Shown here: piece after piece, positions 1-5,541 of the stretch | Layout: each line of letters begins with the position of its first letter | Numbering within the stretch: the stretch's first letter is position 1 | Assembly (NCBI GenBank): GCA_049509675.1 | Contig: JBEKZQ010000322.1 | Coordinates: 1 to 7,209, forward strand | From: JBEKZQ01 sp049509675 | GTDB lineage: Bacteria; Planctomycetota; Planctomycetia; Pirellulales; Thermoguttaceae | Direction of reading: 5' to 3' | Length of the DNA stretch: 7,209 nucleotides | Translations under genes and position numbers: made by a program | The notes under the pieces: generated by a model | Told to the model about the DNA's origin: nothing | What the model saw: the letters and a program-made list of their open reading frames with translations, nothing else | Database searches by the model: none

Positions 1-174
1 TACCACGTTACCAGCCGCGGTAACGGGCGGCAGCAAGTTTTTTGGACCAGTGACGATCGTCAGCGGTTCCTCGGCCAACTCGCCGACGGCCTGTCTTCGG
101 CGGCAATCGTGCTCTACGCCTTCGCCGACGTCGTCGCAGCGTTATACCAGCAGATGATTTCAGTTAGCAGTTAA
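1..174 (+). pseudogene. IS200-like / REP-associated tyrosine transposase (RAYT), N-terminal fragment
   Basis: Frame 1 is open from the first base to a TAA at 172-174 and begins YHVTSRGNGRQQVFW, followed by an acidic stretch (TSDDRQRFLGQL) and LYAF. This matches the N-terminal block of Y1 transposases of the IS200/REP-associated class, normally read as HVTSRGNGRQ.IF...DDRQRFL...L.aY. In intact proteins the LYAY block is followed within a few residues by the metal-binding HxH motif (NHYHLL). Here it is replaced by unrelated residues (ADVVAALYQQMISVSS) and a stop, so the HUH/Y1 catalytic core is missing. The start codon lies outside the window. The fragment cannot encode an active transposase. 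It ends within a few bases of the truncated end of the convergent gene at 164-487. The family call rests on recognising the N-terminal motif, not on an alignment. Confidence 0.72.
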
Positions 175-487
175 AGTCTGACCCTGATGTTCGCTGGTAG
201 AACGGTTCCGTGATTCGCACTCGGTGCTGCGGGTGCTCGTTCTTGAAGAGATCTGCCGTCAGATAATACATGCCGTAGCTCTTCTCGAAGAAGGCAGCGG
301 TATCCTCCGCCGACTCGCCGTTGCCCATCTTGAACTCGCCCGAAGGGACAAGGGTCAGCTTCATGCCGATGGAGTTGGTGATCTGCTTCTCGCCCCTGGC
401 CGCCTTCGGCTCCTGGGCCGTTGCGAGCGTGAAACTGCCGAGTGCGGCCAGGGCCGCTAAAGCCGTTGTACACGTTTGCCGGAACAT
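164..487 (-). pseudogene. Formylglycine-generating-enzyme-like (SUMF1/FGE-sulfatase) secreted protein, 3'-truncated
   Basis: The reading frame codes for 107 residues. Residues 1-25 form a signal peptide (basic start MFRQ, then an Ala/Leu-rich core ending ATAQ). Residues 37-97 carry the hallmark opening of the FGE-sulfatase fold: TNSIGMKLTLVPSGEFKMG, then an EHPQHRVRITEPFY strand. Intact family members continue with a G.YEVTN-type segment and are about 250-350 residues long. Here homology stops after FY (near base 197) and ten unrelated residues (QRTSGSDFNC) lead to the stop. The start at 485-487 is well supported, with a GAGGAG ribosome binding site at 497-502 and a 9-nt spacer. The N-terminal half looks intact while the C-terminal catalytic half is lost, so it is probably non-functional. 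The break coincides with the transposase remnant, which suggests an insertion or deletion event. Confidence 0.75.
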
Positions 488-496
488 GGGTGGGAT

Positions 497-502
497 CTCC
501 TC
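497..502 (-). promoter_or_regulatory. Shine-Dalgarno site of the truncated FGE-like gene
   Basis: CTCCTC on the plus strand reads GAGGAG on the coding strand, 9 nt ahead of the ATG at 485-487. It is one of the strongest ribosome binding sites in the window, and it shows that the 5' end of the broken gene is preserved. Confidence 0.6.
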
Positions 503-585
503 AAGGCAATGCGGTTGGCGATTTATTGACGGTTACCTTTGGACGCTTGAGTCTTGCAATAAGTTCCCGTCAGTGGGCTTGCCAC

Positions 586-696
586 TAGTGGTCTGTCCAG
601 CTAGAGTTTACTAATGGCAAACTCTTGATTGAATACTCATATCGCGGGCAATACACGATTGCGCGAACTAGTAAGGTCAAACTGGGCAGACCACTA
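586..696. mobile_element. MITE-like element, 107 bp, with 26-bp imperfect terminal inverted repeats and flanking TA
   Basis: The left end at 588-613 starts GTGGTCTGTCCAG and ends TTACTA. The right end, read inward from 694, starts GTGGTCTGCCCAG and also ends TTACTA. The two 26-bp ends agree at 21 positions, and the outermost 13 bases differ at only one. Both ends sit in CTAG, so TA dinucleotides (586-587 and 695-696) flank the element directly. This would suit a TA target duplication of the IS630/Tc1-mariner kind. The interior (about 55 bp, relatively AT-rich) has no coding capacity. No transposase with matching ends is in the window, so this would be a non-autonomous element. The IS family is inference. 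The paired ends are seen directly. Confidence 0.65.
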
Positions 697-840
697 GCCC
701 AGCGACGTCAAGATTCGTTCCTTTTCCGATGCTCGGCTGCCAATTCGTGGCCGCTCCGCACTTCTCCTTCCTTGCACGGTAGGGTCCGAGATTGCCGTCT
801 GGCTGCGGCAGCCGCCCTCGCTGGCGCGGACGGGCGTGAT

Positions 841-2097
841 TTACTTGGTGGGTTTGGAGAGCATCGCCTTCACGTTGCGCTCATGCTTGACGCCGAGACT
901 GGAGGCATAGGAATGCTTGCCCGCCATGTACTCGGGTGAGAGCAAGACGATCCAGTCTTTTCCGATGAACTCGGCTGCGGCGGTTGGCGTTCGGGTCGTG
1001 ATGATCTGGTTGTCCAGCTTGCCCTTGAGGACTCGCTTCACCTGGAAGCGGATAAAGGTTTCGGGAAGGTCACCCGGCCTGTGCGGCGGCGCGGAGGCGG
1101 AATCCAATGCAGTTGCCACAACGATGACCTGGGCATCGGCCACCTGTTGCCAAAGTCGCGGCAAAGGTTCAACTTCAATACTTCGCTCCGACGATGACTT
1201 ATTCGTCGGCTGGGACGTGGTGGCGACGCGCCCCGCCCGGAACTCACTGATCCTCTTCAGAATCGCGCGGTGTCCTTCCTCGGCCGCTGTGGTGTCCTTG
1301 GCTTGCTGGATTTCCTTGATGGCCTTCTCGATCTGATCCTTGAGGTTCTTGTCCTGGGTACTTCGCATCTCTCGTAGCGTGGGAACTACCGTCTCGGCCT
1401 TCTTGCCGAACACGGCCAGTGCTCCCACCGCATTCCGTCTCACCCAGTCGTCTTCGTCCTTGAGTAACTTGACGATGGCCGCCAGGTTCTCAGCATCGTA
1501 GCGATCAAGATGCGCCAACTCGCCCGCACCCCAGCCACGCACTGTTTTGTCCTTGCTCGCAAGAGCCTCACGATAGCGGCGGCTCAGGTCGGCAAGATCA
1601 ACGATGGATACGCCCTTAGGAATCTCGATCTTCCCCAAGTCAATGTCCCCGCCGACGCAGACCGTCATCGTGGGAGACTTGCTCCAAACCTTGCTTCCCT
1701 GGTCCAGAGTCGTCTCGAATCGCGCGTCTCCACCGACGATATGCAGATTCCAGTTGTACGGAATCTCCTTGACCCCATTCAAGGATTCCGCGATGCAGGG
1801 AGCAGGCCGCAAAAGCAGCTCATGGACTGCGGACTTGCTTGCGGCGAACTGCCGCAGAGCATCATTGAGAGCCGCGGTATCACCTCGGTAGTAGAATTGC
1901 TCGTTTCCGTCGACCCACTTGTGATAGACCCGGCTCGGGTGATTTACCAGTGGCATAATGCCTGGCCAGTCCTGGAAATCTGCCTCGTTGAGAGGGGCGT
2001 TGCCAAAGTGCTCCTCTCCCAAGGCCCACACCCTGTCGCTGGGGCACAGGGCCAGCAAGAAAACGGGAAGCAGCATGTTTTTCATCATGTTCTTCAT
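841..2097 (-). CDS. Secreted HEAT-repeat protein with a C-terminal domain shared with the adjacent anti-sigma-like protein
   Basis: The protein has 418 residues. Residues 1-26 are a signal peptide (MKNMMKNMLLPVFLLALCP..., likely cleavage after VWA), so it acts outside the cytoplasmic membrane. Residues about 60-180 form an N-terminal domain (PYNWNLHIVGG, KVWSKSPTMTVCVGG, GVSIVDLADL) that I recall from planctomycete HEAT-repeat proteins and whose function I do not know. Residues 183-265 are HEAT-type helices (KTVRGWGAGELAHL, DDWVRRNAVGALAVFG), followed by a charged linker. Residues 312-418 match the C-terminus of the protein encoded at 2275-3051, including VIVVAT, RVLKGKLD and LLSPEYMAGKH. The start is the first Met of a cluster (M1, M4, M5, M8), with AAAGGG at 2105-2110 as a plausible ribosome binding site. 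It is probably co-transcribed with the sigma/anti-sigma pair despite a 177-bp gap. A role as extracytoplasmic partner of that pair is inference. Confidence 0.82.
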   Translation of the reverse strand: MKNMMKNMLLPVFLLALCPSDRVWALGEEHFGNAPLNEADFQDWPGIMPLVNHPSRVYHKWVDGNEQFYYRGDTAALNDALRQFAASKSAVHELLLRPAPCIAESLNGVKEIPYNWNLHIVGGDARFETTLDQGSKVWSKSPTMTVCVGGDIDLGKIEIPKGVSIVDLADLSRRYREALASKDKTVRGWGAGELAHLDRYDAENLAAIVKLLKDEDDWVRRNAVGALAVFGKKAETVVPTLREMRSTQDKNLKDQIEKAIKEIQQAKDTTAAEEGHRAILKRISEFRAGRVATTSQPTNKSSSERSIEVEPLPRLWQQVADAQVIVVATALDSASAPPHRPGDLPETFIRFQVKRVLKGKLDNQIITTRTPTAAAEFIGKDWIVLLSPEYMAGKHSYASSLGVKHERNVKAMLSKPTK

Positions 2098-2274
2098 CTC
2101 AAAACCCTTTCGCTTCGTTGTGATTCAGGGGTCCGTACCTTTCATCATGGCCACCGGGACCCCACAGCAGTGGCCTGACGTAATTGTGTTTCGTTGCGAG
2201 ATGAGGCCATGTCAAAGCGCCCCGCCTCCCAAGAAGTCTCCAGAATGCTTGCGTTCGCTGGTCGAAGATGTATG

Positions 2275-3051
2275 CTACCGGTCGCCCCGTTTGGACGACA
2301 GGATGGTACGGACTTCGGGTTCGAGCTTGATGGTCCAAAGGCCGGTGTACGGGTGTTTCCCGGCCATGTACTCGGGGCTGAGCAGGAGAACCCACTCCTT
2401 CCCGGCGATTTCGCTGACGCCCGCTCCCACCGGCGCGTCCGGGTGCTGGATGCTGATGATCTTCTTGTCCAGTTTCCCCTTCAGGACGCGGGCCACGCGG
2501 AACCGCATCACCGTTTCCGCCGCTTCGGCCAGCCGGTTCGACTTCGCCGGGGCGGAATCCACGAAGGTCGCCACGACGATTACCTCGGCCTCGGCCACTT
2601 GTTCCTTGAACGGTCGTTTCAATGTTTCCGTTTCCAAAAGGGTGCTTGAGGGTCCGGGCTTGAGCGCCACGCTCTTGCTATTCGCCGACGGGCCGAGGGC
2701 AACCACAGGCGAGTTGGGTCGATGCGAAGGGAGGTCGCTGTTGGCAGCGCCGGAAATCCGATGGGCGACGATGGCTGTGCCCGCAATGGCCGCCACGCAC
2801 GCTGCGGCCGCAGCGCATGCGGCTGCATATTTATGAGTCAGGATCGTTCTCCAAATGGTCTGTCGTTGTGTGTGAGTTTCGCTCCGCAAGGTCTGGTCCA
2901 TGACCGCCCCGGTCAGCGCGGCCGACGGGAGGGCATTGTCCATTGTGACCGAAGCGAGGTCCGCCAACAGCCGACGCCTTGCCTCGTCGCTCAGTCCTCG
3001 TAATGGACGTGCTCGTAATTGGCTTTCAAGTTGTTCGTCACGCTCGGTCAT
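2275..3051 (-). CDS. Anti-sigma-factor-like single-pass membrane protein
   Basis: The protein has 258 residues. Residues 1-73 are charged and presumably cytoplasmic (MTERDEQLES..., SDEARRRLLADLASV). This is where an anti-sigma factor would bind its sigma factor. I do not see a clear HxxxCxxC zinc anti-sigma motif. Residues 75-97 are one transmembrane helix (YAAACAAAAACVAAIAGTAIVAH). Residues 98-146 are a Pro/Ser-rich linker. Residues 147-258 form an extracytoplasmic domain (QVAEAEVIVVAT, RVLKGKLD, LLSPEYMAGKHPY) that is repeated at the end of the HEAT protein encoded next. The ATG overlaps the stop of the upstream sigma gene as ATGA (3048-3051), which implies translational coupling. The anti-sigma role is inferred from this overlap and the topology, not from a recognised anti-sigma domain. 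It could instead be another membrane sensor linked to the sigma factor. Confidence 0.75.
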   Translation of the reverse strand: MTERDEQLESQLRARPLRGLSDEARRRLLADLASVTMDNALPSAALTGAVMDQTLRSETHTQRQTIWRTILTHKYAAACAAAAACVAAIAGTAIVAHRISGAANSDLPSHRPNSPVVALGPSANSKSVALKPGPSSTLLETETLKRPFKEQVAEAEVIVVATFVDSAPAKSNRLAEAAETVMRFRVARVLKGKLDKKIISIQHPDAPVGAGVSEIAGKEWVLLLSPEYMAGKHPYTGLWTIKLEPEVRTILSSKRGDR

Positions 3052-3542
3052 GTGTTTACTTTTCCATCAAGTTCGAGGTGAAGGCGATTAAGGCCAGACC
3101 GGTAACGCGTGTCGGCGGTGCTGGACGAAATCGATAGGACTTCGCCGATCTGCGGAAAGGTCAACTCTCCCCAAATCCGCATGACCACGACTTCGCGCTG
3201 TTCATCGGAGAGCCTGAGTAGTGCTTCCTCGATCGCTTTGTCCGTCTCGGCCGTTGCTAGTCGGTCTTGGTCAGTCGCGAAGAGCGGTTGTGGATTGACG
3301 GCACGTTCATGCTTCTCTCGTCGGCCTCGTTCGCGGCGCCAATTCAGTGCCGCGCTCCGCACGCATGCATAAAGGAAGGGGAGCGGATCGCGCACACGAT
3401 CTCTCTGTCGCCAAAAGCGGAGGAAAGCCGTGTGAAACACATCTTCCGCGTCGGCGTGGCAGGAAACCCATTGGCGAGCGAACAGGATCAGTCTAGGGGC
3501 CTGTTCAGTGAGCCATCGTGTCTGATCGTTGATCTCTTCCAA
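3048..3542 (-). CDS. RNA polymerase sigma factor, ECF (sigma-70 family)
   Basis: This is a two-domain ECF sigma factor that directs RNA polymerase to a small regulon. Counting from the TTG at 3540-3542 it has 164 residues. Region 2 spans about residues 17-75 (LILFARQWVSCHADAEDVFHTAFLRFW, then DPLPFLYACVRSAALNWRRERG). Region 4 spans about 105-157 (LLRLSDEQREVVVMRIWGELTFPQIGEVLSISSSTADTRYRSGLNRL), including the helix-turn-helix. Length and order are typical for ECF factors. The frame extends upstream to another TTG at 3581 (177 residues). I prefer the TTG at 3542 because AGAGGA lies 5 nt ahead of it and the 13 extra residues resemble nothing in the family. No in-frame ATG is available. The stop overlaps the start of the anti-sigma-like gene by 4 nt. 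A secreted HEAT protein follows, giving an ECF-anti-sigma-effector layout. No convincing promoter is visible upstream. Confidence 0.9.
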   Translation of the reverse strand: MEEINDQTRWLTEQAPRLILFARQWVSCHADAEDVFHTAFLRFWRQRDRVRDPLPFLYACVRSAALNWRRERGRREKHERAVNPQPLFATDQDRLATAETDKAIEEALLRLSDEQREVVVMRIWGELTFPQIGEVLSISSSTADTRYRSGLNRLHLELDGKVNT

Positions 3543-3547
3543 AATCG

Positions 3548-3553
3548 TCCTCT
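3548..3553 (-). promoter_or_regulatory. Ribosome binding site deciding the TTG start of the ECF sigma gene
   Basis: The coding strand reads GAGAGGACGATT directly before TTG at 3540-3542, a good Shine-Dalgarno with a 5-nt spacer. The longer TTG alternative at 3579-3581 has no purine-rich site in front of it (ATTCAGCCGA). Confidence 0.5.
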
Positions 3554-3610
3554 CAACATAAAGACACCGCTGACCACGCAATCGGCTGAATCCGTCAAAA
3601 GAATTGCGCC

Positions 3611-3642
3611 GTGGAATCGGGGGACAGTGGAATCGGGAGACA
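3611..3642. repeat. 16-bp tandem direct repeat, two copies
   Basis: GTGGAATCGGGGGACA at 3611-3626 is followed at once by GTGGAATCGGGAGACA at 3627-3642, 15 of 16 bases identical. It lies between the 5' end of the sigma gene and the 3' end of the zinc-ribbon gene. The GGAATCGGGGGACA/CACAAT style recalls sequences I associate with REP/RAYT-type elements. That link is memory-based inference. Confidence 0.7.
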
Positions 3643-3656
3643 CAATGCCGGATTCA

Positions 3657-4136
3657 CTAATTTTTGAGAAAGGAAAAGGTGGCGGCCACCAAATCCAGGT
3701 AATAAGTGAGGATGCCTGCCCCCAACGCCAAGTTCGGCAGGCTGGGTTGATTCCCGAAGTCGCGTCCTGAGAGCGTCAGAATGAGCACGAGCGAATAGAT
3801 GGCAGTGACGCACACGTACATGGCCAAGGAAATCGAGCCGGCAATGATCAGTCCGATGGCCGGACCGGCAACGCGCCTGGCGGCATATTGGCTCGCTCGT
3901 TCATGGTCCGGCGATGGCCCGCCGGTCTGCGTGGGCGATCGGAAGGGATTCTGCTCCGGCTGGGAAAAAGCCTGATCGGCTGGCTGGAGGGGGTTCTGTT
4001 CCGCTCCCGCCCAAGGAACGCCGACGGGGGTCGTGCCGATATGTTGACATCCGGGGCATTGAACCTGCCGGCCGGCCGCATCGTCGCCCATGCGAAGCAG
4101 CTTTCCACAGCTTGGACAACGAAATTCAATCGGCAT
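3657..4136 (-). CDS. Zinc-ribbon membrane protein of unknown function, possibly shortened at the C-terminus
   Basis: The protein has 159 residues. Residues 1-31 are a cytoplasmic zinc ribbon with paired CxxC knuckles (C7/C10 in FRCPSCGK and C27/C30 in VQCPGC). Residues 40-80 are a Pro/Gln-rich linker with EQNP repeated (AEQNPLQP, PEQNPFRSP). Residues 89-121 (VAGPAIGLIIAGSISLAMYV...) and 135-157 (LALGAGILTYYLDLVAATFSF) are hydrophobic membrane segments. I know this architecture from planctomycete proteins, where more membrane helices usually follow. This one stops right after the second helix, so a truncation is possible. The ATG at 4134-4136 was chosen because the zinc ribbon begins there and GAGG (4145-4148) sits 8 nt upstream, inside the end of the protease gene. 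The frame extends further upstream only as a shadow of that gene. With 5 nt between the protease stop and this start, the two are co-transcribed. No function can be assigned. Confidence 0.78.
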   Translation of the reverse strand: MPIEFRCPSCGKLLRMGDDAAGRQVQCPGCQHIGTTPVGVPWAGAEQNPLQPADQAFSQPEQNPFRSPTQTGGPSPDHERASQYAARRVAGPAIGLIIAGSISLAMYVCVTAIYSLVLILTLSGRDFGNQPSLPNLALGAGILTYYLDLVAATFSFLKN

Positions 4137-4141
4137 GAGCG

Positions 4142-5440
4142 CTACCTCGCGGCCTTGTCGACGTACTCGACCGCGCGGGCCAACTGCCGATCGACAAAAG
4201 GCGTTGGGCCGCCATCTGCGGCGGCCGGCAGGGCAATGTCGCGATGCTGCCGCGCCAGGTGCAATTGGGTCTGCTCCGCGGCGGCCAACGGCACGTCGTA
4301 TCCATCGTCGGGCATCACGCCCCAGGCGCCGTCCTTGCTGCTGGCGCCGCGATGGATGTTCCGCCCGCTGGGACGCCAATAGGTGGCCACCGTCAGCTTC
4401 AATTCGCCGCATTGTTCGCCCAGGTCGCTCACTTCCTGCACCGTCCCCTTGCCGTAGCTGCGCCGGCCGACGATCACGGCCCGATGATGATCCTGCAGGC
4501 AGGCGGCCACGATCTCGCTGGCGCTGGCGCTGTTCTCGTTCACCAGGACCGCCATGGGGAAATCGGTATATTGGCCCTTGCCCGAGGCCGAGTGCGTTCT
4601 GACGATGCGGCCTTCGCGGCCGCGTGTGGTGACGATGACGCCGGAGGGGATGAACATGTCGCACACGTCGACGGCCGCCCGCAGCGAGCCGCCCGGGTTG
4701 TCGCGCAGATCGAGGATCAGGCCGCGCAGGTTGCGCCCCGAAAGCCACTCCAGGGCGGCGTGCAGGTCGGCCACCGTGGTCTTCACGCCCGAGTCGGAGC
4801 GCTCGGCCTCGGCGAAGGACGTCAAGCGGAGGTAGCCCACGCGGTTGCGGCCGGCGAGAAAGAAATCCCAGGAGCCGTTGGCATTGCGGGTATCGCCCAG
4901 CACGGTGTCGGCCTGGATGATGCGGCGGAGAATCTTGATCTCCACCGGCTGCGACTGGCCTTCGTGCAAGACGGAGAGCGACACCGGCGTGCCCGGCGTG
5001 CCGTGCATCAACTCCACGGCATCTTCCAACGACATGCCCTGGGTGGTGCGGCCCTCGATCTTCAGCACCTTATCGCCGGCCTGGATCCCCGCCTCGTAGG
5101 CCGGCGAGCCGACCATCGGGCTGATCACCGTGAGCTGCTTGGTCTTCTGGTCCAGCGTGACTTCCATGCCCACGCCGCCGAACTCCCTGGTGACCAGCTC
5201 GTCGAACTGTTTTTTCTGGGCGGGCGCGATATAGGCCGAATTCTTGTCCAGCGACCCCATCATCCCCTTCATGGCGGACTGGAACAGGCTGAGATTGTCG
5301 ACCGGCTCGAAGTACCGCCGCGAGACGTGGTCCAGCGTGTCGCCAAGGAGGCGGCCGTAGCGGTTGCTCTGCACCTTCTGATAGCAGATCACGCACACGA
5401 GCGAAGCCAGGATCAGCCAGAGGAGATTGCGGCGGGGCAT
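4142..5440 (-). CDS. S41-family C-terminal processing protease (CtpA/Prc-like) with PDZ domain
   Basis: The protein has 432 residues. Residues 1-21 are an uncleaved signal or membrane anchor (MPRRNLLWLILASLVCVICYQ), so the protease faces the periplasm. Residues 30-85 are the N-terminal helical region (DTLDHVSRRYFEPVD, MMGSLDKNSAYI). The PDZ domain spans about 88-165 (GGVGMEVTLDQ, ISPMVGSPAYEAGIQAGDKVLKIEG) and recognises substrate C-termini. The protease core spans about 195-360 and holds YLRL.SF, GLILDLRDNPGGSL, LVNENSASASEI and YGKGTVQ. By spacing with E. coli Prc (Ser-Lys 25 apart, Gln 4 later) the catalytic residues are S306, K331 and Q335, all present. It should be active and cleave proteins near their C-termini. 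The ATG directly follows the heptamer array (5445-5541) and has no Shine-Dalgarno. It lies 51 nt after the NuoE-like gene in the same operon. Its substrate is unknown. Confidence 0.94.
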   Translation of the reverse strand: MPRRNLLWLILASLVCVICYQKVQSNRYGRLLGDTLDHVSRRYFEPVDNLSLFQSAMKGMMGSLDKNSAYIAPAQKKQFDELVTREFGGVGMEVTLDQKTKQLTVISPMVGSPAYEAGIQAGDKVLKIEGRTTQGMSLEDAVELMHGTPGTPVSLSVLHEGQSQPVEIKILRRIIQADTVLGDTRNANGSWDFFLAGRNRVGYLRLTSFAEAERSDSGVKTTVADLHAALEWLSGRNLRGLILDLRDNPGGSLRAAVDVCDMFIPSGVIVTTRGREGRIVRTHSASGKGQYTDFPMAVLVNENSASASEIVAACLQDHHRAVIVGRRSYGKGTVQEVSDLGEQCGELKLTVATYWRPSGRNIHRGASSKDGAWGVMPDDGYDVPLAAAEQTQLHLARQHRDIALPAAADGGPTPFVDRQLARAVEYVDKAAR

Positions 5441-5444
5441 GGGG

Positions 5445-5541
5445 AGTGTTCAGTGTTCAGTGTTCAGTGTTCAGTGTTCAGTGTTCAGTGTTCAGTGTTC
5501 AGTTTTCAGTTCTCGACCCTCGACTCTCGACTCTCGACTTC
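5445..5541. repeat. Heptanucleotide tandem array: 8 perfect AGTGTTC plus variants, then GACTCTC units
   Basis: Bases 5445-5500 are eight perfect copies of AGTGTTC. AGTTTTC (5501-5507) and AGTTCTC (5508-5514) follow. A second heptamer family then runs GACCCTC, GACTCTC, GACTCTC, GACTTCG (5515-5542). The array lies inside an operon: it encodes the last residues and stop of the NuoE-like gene and runs to within 5 bases of the protease ATG. I recall arrays of this style as widespread in planctomycete genomes. A function for them is not established to my knowledge. Confidence 0.95.

Larger units (their letters stand above)
488..840. other. 353-bp gap without a gene
   Basis: This is the region between the 5' end of the truncated FGE-like gene and the 3' end of the HEAT-repeat gene. 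It holds the ribosome binding site at 497-502 and the MITE-like element at 586-696. Short open frames here have no recognisable motifs. A small GC palindrome at 801-813 lacks a U-tract, so I do not call it a terminator. I see no tRNA or riboswitch-like structure. Confidence 0.6.

Noticed and set aside
801..813. GGCTGCGGCAGCC palindrome after the HEAT gene as a terminator
   Set aside because: The stem is short with a 1-3 nt loop, and no T-run follows on the minus strand.
2128..2163. GGGGTCC/GGACCCC inverted pair in the gap between the anti-sigma-like and HEAT genes
   Set aside because: A 7-bp stem with a 22-nt loop and no U-tract is too weak to call a terminator or operator.
2187..2215. TTGACA on the minus strand (2210-2215) as a -35 box for the HEAT gene
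   Set aside because: No matching -10 hexamer occurs at 16-18 bp. The nearest CACAAT is 21 bp away, so a promoter cannot be supported.
2099..2395. 98-residue minus-strand frame in the gap between the anti-sigma-like and HEAT genes
   Set aside because: Most of it overlaps the 3' end of the anti-sigma-like gene in another frame and it shows no family motif.
1958..2836. 292-residue plus-strand frame across the HEAT and anti-sigma-like genes
   Set aside because: It is antisense to two homologous real genes, shows repeated Ser/Arg-rich shadow sequence, and has no domain or ribosome binding site.
5445..5541. CRISPR-like array
   Set aside because: Units are 7 bp and directly adjacent with no spacers. 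It is a simple tandem repeat.
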